Source of the DNA: Monosporascus cannonballus
Taxonomy: Eukaryota; Ascomycota; Sordariomycetes; Xylariales
NCBI GenBank assembly: GCA_004154925.1
Contig: QJNS01000273.1
Location: 37,010 to 101,009, forward strand
DNA: 64,000 bases
Direction of reading: 5' to 3'
Position 1 is the first letter of the stretch. Every line of letters begins with the position of its first letter. A program made the position numbers and the translations under genes. The notes beneath the pieces were generated by a model, which was given only the letters and a program-made list of their open reading frames with translations, was not told where the DNA came from and did no database searches. This document shows, in pieces, positions 1 through 12,257 of this stretch.

Positions 1-875
1 GGTGTCCCGGCTCCATGGCGGTAAACAGTCCAATCATAGATCCACTTGCCAAGGGAGTTTGCGTCAAAGACACTACCAAGCAACATAACAGGTTCCTCAG
101 TGGGGTCCCAGTTCTTCAGCGAGTAACCGGTCGGGATCTTGTGCTTCCTGGCGTCAGCCTCAGTTGCCTTGGGTGCAGGAGCGGTGGCCTTCTTCTTCTG
201 AGCAACCGTAGGCTTAGTTGTCTGGGGACGCGCGGGTGGCGAATTGACGCTGGTGGATGCGTGGCGACCGTGGGTGCGCGACGAGTGGTGGGCGACCCTT
301 GTCGCAGAACGAGGCGGCAACTCGTCATAGCGGGGGTAATCCGTCCTCTCTCTGTCATGGTAGGTCGGATGAGCCTGCGGGTAGTAGTAGTAATCAGTGC
401 CATGTCCCGCAGCAGCAGCATAATGGTAATAATCCTCGTATGTGCGGATCCGAGGCTGTGCAAGAAACACATGTCTGACGCCGTCAACCTCAATGACCTC
501 GTCCTCGTCGGAGTCCCCATAGAGGGTCCGATAGTTAGAGTAAGAGCGGCGGCGTTCGCGCTTCGGCGTGGGGTGATGATCATGCGACCCATAGAAACTG
601 TGCTTTCGCGATGAACTCACTTTCGGGCTTGGGCCTGTGGCGTACTCGCCGGTGCTCTTGTAGCGTGGCGAGAAAGCCGTAGACGGTCGGAACTCGTTGA
701 AGCCGGTGCTGGCGCCGCGAGTGTGAGCCCGAGTTGCTGGCCGCTGGGGAGTCTTCGATCCCGCGTAGTAATTAGTATAGTGGTGAGGCGAGGGGGTCGG
801 CGATGGACTCCGAGAGCTATAATAGTTGTTATAGTCTCCTCCCCGGTTGGGACTGTAAGGCGACCCGTAACTCAT
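1..875 (-). CDS. Conserved fungal low-complexity protein, N-terminal part (runs off window start)
   Basis: An uninterrupted frame runs from an ATG at 875 down to the first base of the window, at least 291 codons with no stop and no need for an intron. The first ~200 residues are rich in Ser, Tyr, Pro and His, with YY and SPSP runs near residues 15-30, an acidic DSDEDEVIEVDG stretch near residue 127 and a Lys/Ala/Pro linker near 235. The last ~45 residues visible become ordered, with the motifs GYSLKNWDPTEEP and LGSVFDANSLGKWIYDW. From memory, ascomycete proteins of unknown function carry this kind of disordered head and conserved 'NWDP..P...LGSVFDA.SLG' segment. No enzymatic motif is seen, so no function is assigned. 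The frames open on the plus strand here are shadows. Confidence 0.8.
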   Translation of the reverse strand, partial: MSYGSPYSPNRGGDYNNYYSSRSPSPTPSPHHYTNYYAGSKTPQRPATRAHTRGASTGFNEFRPSTAFSPRYKSTGEYATGPSPKVSSSRKHSFYGSHDHHPTPKRERRRSYSNYRTLYGDSDEDEVIEVDGVRHVFLAQPRIRTYEDYYHYAAAAGHGTDYYYYPQAHPTYHDRERTDYPRYDELPPRSATRVAHHSSRTHGRHASTSVNSPPARPQTTKPTVAQKKKATAPAPKATEADARKHKIPTGYSLKNWDPTEEPVMLLGSVFDANSLGKWIYDWTVYRHGAGT

Positions 876-3714
876 CTTCCCGGATATTGCGATGTCGTGT
901 TGACACCCGATAACACTCAACTCCTTTCGCTCTTTCTCTCAAAATTCCTATCGCGCCCCTCTGCGGCGTCGAATTGCTGTCGAGTTCGTCCCAGTAAATT
1001 TTTTTTGTTTGTTTAGTGCGCGCCTGTGTCGTGACGCGGGAGGAAGTGACCCGGTCACCTTGGTATGTAGTCGGTTGGAAGAGGAGAGAAAAACCGTCTT
1101 CTGTATGAGAACATGTCAAGATTTTAGTGTCGAAATCCCCCTTCTAGGAGACTTGGGCATCAAAGTCGAAGTTCTCCGACTTCAACAGTGAATGTGCTAG
1201 TAGTTTCTGGACTCTTGAATGTCCAGAACCGATGACTCGATTCGGGGTGGCAACGTTGATGAATAATCAACTGTGACTGCAGGGTTTTAAAGAAGATTGT
1301 TATGGCAACTTGCCAACAAAGTGCCAAAGCTGAGAGAAAAGAAGAGTATGAATGGTGGTGTGGTCGGGCAATGAATGCTTTAATAATATTCTTGTGCGGT
1401 CCGCAGAATATCGGAGGAGTAAACCGCACAACTCCTTTCGGGTACTGAGAGCACAACCACTAAAATTGAGACAGGGAATGGGGCAGGGATGCCCTTGCTG
1501 AGAAGGGGGAAAAAAACAGCTCGGATGGTCCAGGGTGGTCTTGGGCGCCAAGGTCGTTACTGTGCTTTTTCGTAATGGAGGGGGGCAGGAAGCCGGGGGG
1601 GTACTTTAGATATACGCCCCTTTCAACCCGTCACCTGAAAAGCGGGACCAGGAGCCAGCCACAACGTCCGAGATCAATTCTTTCGCACTTTGCCCTTGTC
1701 GTGACCCGGCGGAGTTAGCGATTCTCGTCGCCTGTTTGGGGCGTCTTAGTGGTCGGTTGTCGCCCGCCTCTCAGCTACAGATGGTACGGATCCCTCAACG
1801 CCCGAATAGCTGAGTCGCTAGAGTCACTGCTGACTGCTGTGATATCGCCTTCAAAATAGGAACCAATTGAGGCAGAGCAATATCATAATCGCATCCGTAT
1901 GGCTCGATATTCCAGGTAGAAAGGGGACTCGTAAACCAGAATAAATCTGAATGCGACAGTAATCGCGATAGATTGAGTCACAGCCAGCTTGTTGACAATA
2001 TTAGGTCAATCCCGATGGGGCCTGTGACGTTTGATCACTCCCGGGGTAAGTCGCGAAAAACCATGCTCGGGGGAGCGATATCTCCTTTGAATCCCCCTGC
2101 TGAAAAATTTTTTTCTGTGAGATATCGGATATCGATACCCTCGGAGCGAGGGCGCTCCCGGGGATTTCTAGGACCCGGGGTTATTGCCAAATTGCACTTG
2201 GCACTTAGCGAAATTGTGTCTCTTCGTGTGTGGCAATACCAACACTCTCGCGGAAAGCGGAAAGGTCAGTTCCAGCGACGCTGGCCGTCTACACGAGCGA
2301 AAAATTTTCGTATGCCGGGATTGTTCGCAGATCGTCAATTACGGTCCATCGATGGCCCTTGTAGGATGATGCCGAGGAGGCGCAAGCAAGCAACAGTCGG
2401 CGGGTTGAGAATTTGATCGGTGAGGTTGGCGATAGACTGTGCACTGACCCAGGGCCAGCGGTACGGTAGGATTTGTTGGCTTTCGGCTTGAATTGGTCCA
2501 GAGAGCCCCGTTGCTGTCCTGGTGTTGGATGGGGCGAAACCTGGTGATTCGAACCAAATGGGATGAATGATGAGGCAGCCCCCCGCCGGTCAGTCTGGCA
2601 ATGACAACTGATTTGCGATCCGTTTACCCCTTCGCCGCACGAGGATAACGGATAACAGAGATCAAAAAGGAGGCCTCCTGGTTGATTCGGATTAGAAGTT
2701 GGTTGCTGAAAGCCGGTACTGTGTATTATCCAAGTGTGATTCGTAAGTTGAATATGGTCAAAGGCGACTCTTCAGCCGGTTGTCGTCCACTCACAAGTCG
2801 GAGGATGTGCGGTACCCGGATCTCTTGGTTGCGAGCCCGACGCAGATGTCGTATAATATCGAGACTTGGAGATTGGACGCTGTCCGTTCGAAATACTCTC
2901 AGCCGAGGATGCAGAACTATCGGACGTGAATGGGAAAATCATATCTGATATAGAGCAGGGTGACTGTAACATCTGTTTGGCGCCCGCATCTGCAAATCGG
3001 CGCGGGGTAGCGTGGGTTCCCACTATGAAAGTGGGAGATAAGCGGCGATGACGAAAGCCGACGATGAATCTGAAACTCCTCCATAAACATATATGTAGGT
3101 GTCGGCCAAGTATACCTAGTATAAATAATCCCAGGAATTAGAAAGCCGGAGGCGGCAATGTTCTTGCGTGGCTTTTTGCACCCCCATTTATCGAGCGTGT
3201 GGTCACACACACTCATTTGGCATTCGGAGCGAGACGACAACTACGATGGACAGCATCCGCCTGTGGTGCGTCCACACACTTGACTCTAAGTCACTCCGTT
3301 TGAATTATCTTGGTGCTAGTGTGTGGACGGATGACATCTAGACCTACTCTACAACATTGGACTTCTTACTTTATCTTACACAGGCTTGATGTACCTAAAT
3401 CACACAGCATCTCACCCAGTTACAGATCGATCAGCTACCCCATTAACGTGTTTTACCTCGAAGGCAGCTCGTACAACATGGTTCATTCGCTTTCTATCGA
3501 GCGGGCGCGCCGCTGTCTCCAAGCCCAGACCTACCTGAGGCTGGCACTCGGTGGATGAATGGATGGATATGATGAGGCAGAATATCGAATGGACAGAAAT
3601 CGATAGGATTTGTGCAAATTCTTACCCACCATCACTCACCACACCCACTTCCTGCTTATAGTAAGCGGATAGACTTGGAGATATTCACTTCGTGGTTGGG
3701 GTGGCATCCAGCGC
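876..3714. other. Intergenic, no supportable gene
   Basis: Only short unrelated frames are open on both strands. Positions 876-1100 would be the promoter and 5' leader of the minus-strand gene ending at 875; on that strand the leader is purine rich. A short protein-like stretch on the plus strand near 2795-2927 has no start, splice pattern or family resemblance that I can name. Confidence 0.5.
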
Positions 3715-4038
3715 TTAGGGAGGATTATGGATAATATCCATCTCCCATAGATCGTATGGTTGGATTCCGAGTGTGATATCTGCCATGTGCTCAACCTTTA
3801 CTCCAACCAGCCCGCTGTAACAGATATCATTCGTGGATGGGCCGAATACTGGTAGGCGGTCGAGAAATGATACGTAACCCCGCGTCAAAAATGAACGGCT
3901 ATGCTGGAAATAGTTCATTAGGCTGGCGGTCATCTGCGTCTCCCCTCCCGTGCATGGTGGGGATGAGATGGGCGCGGGAAAAAACGTGGGAGACTGCGGC
4001 CAGTTACCCACCCACTCTGCCGATCTGGAAATCGCCAA
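3715..4038 (-). other. Open frame of unknown status
   Basis: A 107-codon frame without stops reads on the minus strand. The upstream end begins at TTG, so the true start is unknown. The C-terminal half (motifs DRLPVFGPSTNDICY and GVKVEHMADITLGI) looks protein-like, but I recognise no family. The complementary strand is also open for about 100 codons (3837-4148), so the frame may be chance. If real, it is a terminal exon of a minus-strand gene whose 5' exons lie above 4038. Confidence 0.2.
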
Positions 4039-4321
4039 TCATGACGGAATTCTACTGCCTACGTCTGACTAGAATAGAGCTTGACCCAGCGCACGCGCAT
4101 GCCTGGTCAAATCAGATTCTACTATATTCTTGCTTGCATCATATTTAGTAACCAGCACCGGTCATACTCTGTCCATCTTCTATTCTTCCAAACAACGGCA
4201 TCCAGCCGGCCATCTCAGCCTTACCGTCTGCATCTCAGAGCCTGCATTACAGTTATCAAGTAAGCCTTGGTCAAACGAGTTATAGCTCATGACAACTACA
4301 CTATTATTTGGTTTTCTCGGT

Positions 4322-4573
4322 TTAACTTTGATAACTCCAATCGACTTGGTCGACGTCCCATTTCTCGCCGCACTTGAGGCCTACATATAAGTATTCTCTA
4401 GTAGGATCCGAGGATACCACTAATTCATTGCATACCTGACCGTATGAAATGCTCGGCCTCTCGAACAACCTACCACTTCCTGCGTACCATAGGTAAGTGC
4501 CTATAGTCATGTAGTGATATGTTGCCGGCGCACTTGGGACTACAGACTCACGGTTCAAGGGCCCAGAACACAA
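4322..4573 (-). other. Possible terminal exon of a small protein
   Basis: The minus-strand frame ends at a TAA at 4322-4324. Its last ~45 residues look coherent (motifs RPSISYGQVCNEL, REYLYVGLKCGEKWD) and include two cysteines. A GTGAGT splice donor lies inside the upstream part at about 4548, so the N-terminal end of the frame is doubtful. No signal peptide or family is recognised. It could be a decayed small secreted protein. Confidence 0.2.
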
Positions 4574-6705
4574 CTGCCGCCCTCGGTTTGTCTGATACTC
4601 TCAGCCTGCCGCAGTTGCACGAGAACCGTTTGCTTGTGTCAAATGGGACCCCCTCCTTCCCAGGCTCCGTACCAACTACTTGTTTGAGCTTCATGAAGGC
4701 TGCCGTCGTACGACTTTGATTACCAGCCTCCTTAGGGCTTATTCAGGTTGTCTCTTAATATGTCCATGGTAAGGAATTCTGCCTTACCATGGCTGACACG
4801 ATCTCGGCGTTATTCCTCTCACACTGGTTCACATCTCATATCATTTACTGTGGTCTGATATCCTGTGAATACAAAATTTTGACAGCTGTGGCTTGAATGA
4901 TTTTAGACGAGTCCAGCCCCCCCTAGAGCTAGAGCCTCACGGCTCGCAACGAACAGGATTAGCATCCCCGTTGGCACTTATCCAATCCACGAGGCGCCGA
5001 GAGACGCCTGGTCCTTGAGCCTCTTGCTCACGTCTGCGACTGCAAGAAAATCTCATGGTGGGGACTTCTCAGCGAAGGCCGTCGACCGCCCGTTGCGTTA
5101 CGATTTAGTACTAGATCGCACTTGTTGTTCGTTCCCGTCGCCCTGGTTCCCCCTTCTAGTCTAAGGTGAGCTCCGGTGTCGCTTTCTTGCTTTGGATAGT
5201 TGAGAGTCTCCATACAGTACAGGCCGAACTGTCCCTAGGAAGATCAAGCCGCATCGACTGTGCATAATAAAGTGATGGGCTAACTCTGTTAGCCTTTCGG
5301 CGGAAATTACATCCACTGCCGCGGGTCAGTCCAGCAGGGAATTACTGGAGTCTTGTTCTAACCCTGAAATCCAATGCAGCCTGGTCCCTTCTAGCGTAAC
5401 ACTGGCCATTGGTTTCGGCTAGATTTGCACACCGGTACGGGCGCTGCGGCCACACCTTGCGATGCTGCCCCATATATCTTTCCCGTCCTTCGAGAACTAC
5501 ACACCCCCCCGGTCCTCCCTGTCAGCAGCGGTCCTTGAGAAGGCTAGTCTAAAAGAGGCCAGGTGGCTTGAGCGTAACACACCACCGGCCCTCCCAATTC
5601 GGTGACCCAACCCCATGCCAGCCCAATATCAAATTCTTTTCTCTTCCCTACGCTCATCACCTCGCTCGAATTTTCCACAGAGAGAAACCAGGGCCCCCTC
5701 CTGTTTCCTTGCAGGGAATGACGGCCTATGTCTGATATCATCCTCCCCTCCTCACGATCAAGAGAAGAAAAAAGGGCAGTGAGTCACAGTGACGCCTGCC
5801 ATGGGCGATTAATGTACAATATATGCCCTGATGCCCAATGTCTGTGGGCTGAGGAATTCGGTGCTGCAAATCTGTATGGTCAATGGTGGTCGATTTTTGG
5901 CCAAGCCGCATGGGCTCGATTAGAAAACCCCGTCCGATTGGGCGAAGCCTGAGTCCCTCGCGTACGGACAACAAGGCACTGAGCCACAAAAGTTGGAGCT
6001 CTGGCGAAACGGAATGCTAGGCTCGGGTCCCTCCTACCCAACAGCGAAGAAGCAGCCCCTTCTTGCCCTTCCGGCCATTCACGGCGGCCGCTTCGAAGGC
6101 CAAGCTCCACCCCACAGCCGCCCGCTTTCAAGGCTGTCAACAAAAATTTCGAAAAAAATGTCATTGACCGAAAATAGGAGAGCCCCTTCCTCCATCGAAC
6201 AAATTTTTTTTCTTCGCTCGTGCAGGGAGGGCAAGCACGCCTGTCGAGAGGGACGATCTGGCTCGTCAGTCCCTGTCCTCACCGACTCTTGGAGAGAGAT
6301 TGGCACGGCGACGACATCGCAATACAGAGGGATGGATGGCTGGATCGCCCTCGTCATGGCCGTCGCCTTCGTGCCTTACGAGGTACATAAAGTACCTACA
6401 TCGGAGTCGTAGAGGGGCTCACATGAGACCCCTGCTCGATTGGGTGCGACGTAGCGCGGCGCACAAAATTAAACATCACGAAATACCTGCCGTCGGCCTG
6501 GGATCTGAAAAAGTTTCTCTTTGTTATTGGAGATGGAACTCTACAACGCAAGCGCGAATCTCGCTTCGAAGCTGAATGCGTAAGTGACTCTTAGGAACGT
6601 ATAGCAAGATATATACTATGTGCATCCATTTCCTACTACTAGATTAGTGCATTGTAATCTAACTTCACAATCATCAACCGCCAACGTCACACCGTCGCTG
6701 TCACA
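4574..6705. other. Intergenic, no supportable gene
   Basis: Short frames only. A plus-strand ATG frame of 74 codons at 5728-5952 has no recognisable motif. A promoter-like AGGTACATAAAGTACCTACAT stretch near 6380 resembles the AGGTACCT-type words common upstream of fungal genes. I see nothing else. Confidence 0.4.
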
Positions 6706-7117
6706 ATGGTCTTGTTGCAGTCCAATAACATCGGGATCGCATCCATTCAACAAGTTTTTACGCAGATTGTTGGTGACAGCGACCTAGGTCTGCAGAGCGG
6801 GCCCTACCAGACAGGTCGTATTTGCACTATCACTATATGTAACCATGGTCCAATGAGAGATGCTGCCTGACCCGCACGTGTATGACGAAGTGACGAAGTT
6901 GCTGCTTGAGGCTGCGCAATCACCAACAGTTGCGATGAAAGTTTACTTTGCACTCGGTCATACTGACCTCTTCGCTTTCGTCCATGCCTTTTCTCAGACA
7001 GCGCTTCCAAATAATCACATCGATGTTGACTCACTAATGAAGGGCTGTTCAATCAACCTATTATCGCAAAATCGCAAACAGCCTTCGTATTCGGCAAACC
7101 TACATAGACCAGTATAG
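6706..7117 (+). CDS. Possible two-exon gene of unknown function
   Basis: An ATG at 6706 sits after a pyrimidine- and CA-rich leader ending TCACA, as many fungal start sites do. It opens a frame of about 36 codons (motif SIQQVFTQIVGDSDLGLQSG) that reaches a possible donor after 6814. A 43-nt intron (6815-6857) would join it in frame to a second open stretch starting MLPDPHVYDEVTKLLLEAA and ending at a TAA at 7115-7117. The donor GTCGTA is weak and the intron very short, so the splice is tentative. The product would be about 120 residues. I recognise no family. It could also be two unrelated chance frames. Confidence 0.3.
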
Positions 7118-9425
7118 CCGGTACAATAGGAGGTAGATTAGAGCGGATCAACGCCCAATGACCACTACCCAGCCGGCGGCGTATCCGTTAATACGCCACC
7201 ACTTCTCTGTCGCATCGAATGCTCGCTTGATTGGACTTCATTTTCTCTGACATACGCTACATCTAGCTCTGCCAAAGTTCAAGGGGAGAGGAGTAGTTTT
7301 ATCTATCCCCAGGGGCGGGCGACCCTCGACGGCCTCGCCTCACGTGTGTATGGGTATGGATACAGATGCAGGTGTAGGTGTAAGGCGTGTGCGCATTGCC
7401 CTTTCTAACCAAGGGGGCTGCATTACCCAACACCATTTTTTTGGAGTTGGCAAGACCCGGGCACATCCCTTCCTTTCTTCCTCCGCAAGCCGCTCGACGT
7501 CAACTGGACCCGATACTATGGTCAATCTGGCGACTTGGATGCTTGTTGACGTGTCACTGTCGTTAATAGCGGGCGTGCTGCTAGTAAGTAGTTTGTGCGG
7601 GTGGTCTTAAAGGGGCACAGTTGCTGTGGCGGTGTTCCCTATTTATCCGTCCCTTACCTGCGAAGTACAGTGTCTGTATTTCTTGGCTTATTATTGTGCT
7701 ATGTATGTATGTACTAAAAATGCAAGCCCATATCAATCTGGGTAGAACAATCAAGCATGTGAAAAGCGACCCACAGCACAATCTTGAACAGGCCTGCGCT
7801 ATTACAAGGCCGCTAAGGTGCGTTATCGTATTATGCTCTACCGTAGGCCTAACCCAATTCAATTCCTAGAGTACCGCCTTTGTCCATTAAAGGGAATGGG
7901 TTTATACGGAATAGAGAAGATCCCTTTCTTTTTTTTAAAAAAAAAATTGCGCGGAAAGAGCTAGCGCATTAGGAGCAAGCGGTGGTAGGAATTGTTGTTA
8001 GAACTCATCATAAGGCAGTGAGTGAGTCCGGGAAGATCCAGACAAGACACGGTCGGACCTAAACAGAGCAGATCAGGGGAATGGGAGCTACACATGAGCA
8101 AATTGGAATGCTAAGGAGACAGAACCTAATATAGCACATAGTGTGCCATCAAGAATATTCAGCTCAGTTATCCCTTTATTGGGATTCAACCATCATGCGT
8201 AGAATAATAACAGAAGCTGCGGAGATCCATGGGCCAGTAAATATGGTGGAAATGGGACGGTCTTCCTGACTAATACCACTGGGAGTTGAATTTCAAAGTC
8301 TGTCTCTCCCTGGCGTAGGGCACGAACTATGACCAGAAGGGCAAAATGGAAGTAGCCCCCTAATCCCCTTCCCACAGACCTCATCGAGTACATTGTCCCA
8401 GTTTTGCAAGCAGATGATAATGGGTACCAAGCACTGGTGACAGGTTTACCATTATCGACCTCAATATTAAAAGCTGCAAAAAGTGAGTAGGTTACAGCAT
8501 CACAGTTTTGAGCGATGGCTATCAATTAGTAGGCGAGGTATAGGTGGTAAAGTGTTTGATAGCCAGGACCATGACAGACTCTTCCATTTTTATCGGGAGT
8601 AAAGTATGAGGCATGCTTTATCAACCTAGGAGAATCCAAGGGGGATACATCCAGGCCTGAGGTGCATTAGATTCGAGCGAAAGGCAATAATCCCAGAGGT
8701 CCAGAGGGCCTTCGGGAAGCAACATGGACAGGGTGGTACAGAGCCCCGCGGAGTCAGGGGCGATATAGCTCAAGACGAACAACAGCAAGAGGACAGGCAC
8801 CGGGAGAAATATCTACTCTATGGATAATAATTGATATGTTCATGCAGACCTACACAGCCCCTCCCACCAAGGTTTGGCTAGAAACCAAGGGCGATCTCAA
8901 GTCTCCGGCAACCAATTTTCAACTTCGCATGCACATGGGAATGATCTTGTGTAGAGTGAGTATTACGAGAATGCCTATAATAAGCTCCTACTTTATAAAT
9001 CACACCCTACCGTTGAGTGGAAGACAAGACGTATTGAACACCATATATATCAAGATGTGAGGTGGGCGTATGCGGGATTAGAGCGGCTTTCTGTGGTCTT
9101 AGCCTAAATGGATATTGCCCAGCTATGCTATGCGCTCAGCTTGTGGATTCACGAACTCCATGAAGCATGCATTTCCGTTCGTAGAGGTTTAAAAGGGTAG
9201 CCAGCTACCCGCGAAGCATGCGATCGGAAACCCCTACCCTTCCCATGGGTCCATTAACGAAAGTAGCCTCCTTTGCGAGCTGTAGCTGACTTGAGGCCAT
9301 AACCACCCATCCAACACCTCCAACCAGGCTACAAATCGATCGATCTTACATTCAAGAGTTGAGTCGCACAGTACAATCCATGACTCAAACCGAAGCACCG
9401 ACTTAGGGGCGTGGAGGTAGGCATG
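7118..9425. other. Intergenic, no supportable gene
   Basis: Several frames of 60-110 codons are open, but none has a convincing start, splice pattern or family motif. The longest is 8525-8193 on the minus strand. A T-run followed by an A-run sits at about 7926-7947. Confidence 0.4.
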
Positions 9426-9842
9426 ATGACTCATATCCAGCCTTGCCGTCGGCGAAGGGCCTCAGCAGGTGAGCGTGTCGCGAGGCTTAGCGACCTGCGG
9501 CCCGTGATACGCCTGCACGCTTCAACGCACTCACCAATCCCGGGCGATGAGGAGACGGGGGTGCGTAACGGGTGAAGCCTGCAGCCCTTGCTGACTGCCA
9601 ACCCAACCAGCTGGGACGCAGCCCAAGAGTGTCTCGTGGGTAGTATTGGATATCGGCAGACACCCGGTGACATCGGAACTAGGGAGGCGCTCGCGCGCGT
9701 AAAGAGCAGTGATTCGGTACTTCCCCAGAAGGCAAAGTTGAGACGGTACACTGAGAGCTCCGTCTCCAACGAAACCGCCACCCGGGACTTTTTTGATCGA
9801 ATCGCGTCTGTAAGAACCGGACTCGCCAAGGCTGCTGCCTAA
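9426..9842 (+). pseudogene. ORF of unknown function with one in-frame stop
   Basis: From an ATG at 9426 one frame continues to a TAA at 9840-9842 (138 codons), interrupted only by a TGA at 9573-9575. The part after the stop looks well formed, with ECLVGSIGYRQTPGDIGT near the middle and NETATRDFFDRIASVRTGL close to the C-terminus. The TGA could be a CGA-to-TGA change, or it could lie in an intron: a GTGCGT donor at 9561 and a CTGCAG acceptor at 9584 exist, but they give only 24 nt. So this is either a decayed small gene or a gene whose upstream exon I have placed wrongly. No family recognised. Confidence 0.35.
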
Positions 9843-9955
9843 CTAGGGCGCCGCGCGGAACGAGAGACTCACACAACCGCACGTTCGCGCAGGACGCGAT
9901 ATCCGAACGAGAGCTGCTTCAGGCGAAAGCTGGAGTCGTCATGGTCGCCGTGCCT

Positions 9956-9977
9956 GCGCAAGCGAAGACGCTTGCGC
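9956..9977. repeat. Perfect 9-bp hairpin
   Basis: GCGCAAGCG and CGCTTGCGC are separated by a 4-base AAGA loop. It lies about 115 bp past the end of the disrupted frame at 9842 and could form an RNA stem-loop in its 3' region. No function can be assigned. Confidence 0.6.
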
Positions 9978-10304
9978 GGAGCTTTTGATTCACATTTGCC
10001 CTGGCTTGGGGGGGCGGGTGGCGATATGTCACGTGCCAAGGTGGAACCCTTGGGATAGGGGCTAAGGGGTGGTTAAGCATATTTATAGGGCCCGTTTCCT
10101 CCCATATAATTAAGGGGATAGGCGTTACTGGTCTAATCTATATACTGATACCTTCTTGCGGAGCTGCTTCTTCCTGCCTCTCACGCTCCCGCACCCTTTT
10201 CTGTGACACGATACTGCTCTGTTGTCGTAACGGCAAAATGTGAGCTATTTGTTGAATTTAACCTCCGGCACGGCAACGGCACTCACACATAGGCGTTATA
10301 TAGT

Positions 10305-11957
10305 TCATATTAATTCCTGGTTTGCGGTCATTGCTCCGTTGCTGTCCGAGTGCTCTTGAGACTCAGGGACATGATGTACCAGGGCAGAGTCCATGATAAT
10401 CTTACTATCCTGTCCTAGAGGCAAGTCAATCGCCTCACAAACGATTTCGATAGTGGAAAGCTTCGAGTGAGGAGGCGAAATGATGGACACAATCTCGAAG
10501 CGCTTGTCAGCTGTGGCCACAAGCTCCGTCCATTCCTCTCTGCTTCGTTCCTTGGCGTTCGCAGCCATCATTGCCATTATATCAGTCGCACTAAAATGAG
10601 AGAACTGGTTAAGACCTACAACTGGCCACAACAAAAAAAAGAAGGGTATTGATTAGGTGGAGAGCTGGGGGCAGATTTTTATGACGATGGGGATCTTTCT
10701 ATTGCTCACGTGCCTTACGCGTGAACTTGAAACTTACTATGCTAATTGACTGTGTATCCCTCGAGGGTCTTTCATGCAGATGTCATTGATAAGTATCTTA
10801 GCTCCCTGCCTCAGTGCTGGGACCTGATTCCGCAAGATCTGCACTGCGAGTCTGTCGGGCCAATCGTGGACCACGCTTCTGAAGATATAAACATCCGCGT
10901 CCTTGATGACTTGTTCGGTGAAGAAGTCGTACGCCTGGTATTGAAGGCGGCCGCCGAGGAGGTCCTCCTTCTTCAATGCCCGGTTCTCGATGTTCTTCCT
11001 GGTAACCTCGGGCTGATCTTCGACGATCGCTTTCTCGATCCCCGGGTACTTCGACAGCAGGGCCTCGGACAGGTGCCCGTGTGAACCCCCTACGTCGACC
11101 ACGACGCGAGGGCACTCCTGTAGAGACGATGATGACCAAGGGACACTATTGACGAAATGCTCTGGTAGGTTCTCCGGCGCGCTCATGAGCCAGGCCATGG
11201 TGTTAGCGACTCGCGCGACGCGTGCCTCGTCCTGGGAGATCTCGGTGAAGATGTCGCGCTCACCCGTGATTCGGTTGGCAATCGCCACCGGCGATTCCTC
11301 TGGCCTGTCCGAGCCCGGGAACCGCTGCAGCGACTCCGAGGTCTTCAGGGCAGCCGGTGCGTACTCCTCGGTCGCGAATCCGATGGAGTCATGAACCAGG
11401 GTTGACACCAGCGCCGCCGAGTTCGCATTGTGCCTCACGTGCCCAACCGGGCTCTCCTCGAAGATGTGCAGAGATATAGCAGCGCGGATAAAACGGCGCG
11501 CGTCGAACTCGTTCAGACCACAGCGCTGCGCCAGATCCGCGTACGAGAGGGCGCCGTCAAGTGGAACGTGGTGCGCAATGCGGAATCTATACAGGACGTT
11601 GAACGTCGCAGTCCAAGCAGGCTGGCAAGATTTATGAGGGGTCAGCGGCCAATTTATATCTGCCAGTCTCTACTTACCGTCTAGAATATCGGCCACGGGA
11701 GTATGACATACGCTTAGGACTGCCGTAGATAAGATATAAGCATTTGGCCCCAGAACGAGCGCTTTAAGCTCATCTGGAGCTTGGAGGAGCTTCGTGCGTT
11801 GATCCTCTATCGCTGCGTGGTATGGAGTCAGACGAGGGGGAACTCCCAAGGAGAAGGAGGGTTGGGGTAGATTGGATGCATCCAGCAAGTCATGGATCGA
11901 ACTGGCATAGGACTGGATAGCATGCCCTATTTCGGGTAAGGAGTGCGAGGATACCAT
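10305..11957 (-). CDS. SAM-dependent O-methyltransferase (fungal secondary-metabolite type)
   Basis: Three exons, 11957-11712, 11621-10738 and 10590-10305, give 471 residues. Introns are 11711-11622 (donor GTATGT, branch CTGAC, acceptor CAG) and 10737-10591 (donor GTAAGT, acceptor TTTTAG); phases match at both. The ATG at 11957 is the first one in the frame. The N-terminal half has the dimerisation/winged-helix pattern (PAWTATFNVLYRFRIAHHVP, SYADLAQRCGL). SAM-binding motif I is VVVDVGGSHGHLSEALL near residue 235, followed by the acidic EDQP. The catalytic-base region is VVHDWPD, then the ILINDIC strand. Length and order fit the Methyltransf_2 family, which methylates hydroxyls of polyketides and similar aromatics; the substrate is unknown. 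It is divergent from the truncated FAD oxidase 300 bp away and may share its promoter. No stops or frameshifts, so it looks intact. Confidence 0.9.
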
Positions 11958-12257
11958 GACGGGAAGAGGCGCGCGGCGTTCCAGCAATGATTCGTAGTCA
12001 GTAGCCAACAAGGGGGAGAAGCTGATGTCAATGCAGAGTGAAGAACACTAATCTACGCATTATAAATATGTCGTGGAATAGGGGTATCTGTGTTAGTCAT
12101 CAAGCTCTACAGCATTCCGGAAAAACCTTGTTCCGGCGCGCTCACAGTGTATAGAGAGCTTCCTAGCTACAGCTCCCTAGAGCTTAATTCTAGTCAGACA
12201 ATTATCACTTCTCATACTCTATGCAACCTTTTCTCGCGATCAGCCTAACTGTGACAG
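11958..12257. promoter_or_regulatory. Intergenic region between divergent cluster genes
   Basis: It holds the methyltransferase promoter and, at its right end, the last bases of an intron of the oxidase: branch-like CCTAAC at about 12243 followed by the acceptor TGACAG ending at 12257. No exon for the missing oxidase N-terminus is present, and all three plus-strand frames are closed. TATAAATA lies at about 12061. Confidence 0.6.

Noticed and set aside
15..614. 199-codon plus-strand frame
   Set aside because: It is the antisense of the well-formed minus-strand gene that starts at 875; composition and motifs belong to the minus strand.
1973..2416. 147-codon plus-strand frame
   Set aside because: No motif, composition or splice context suggests coding; an overlapping frame is also open.
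2541..2550. tRNA B-box-like GGTTCGAATC on the minus strand
   Set aside because: The surrounding bases do not form a T-arm with correct pairing and no acceptor or D-arm is present.
2682..3051. Several overlapping plus-strand frames with a GTAAGT donor
   Set aside because: Pieces look faintly protein-like but cannot be joined into one gene and match no family I know.
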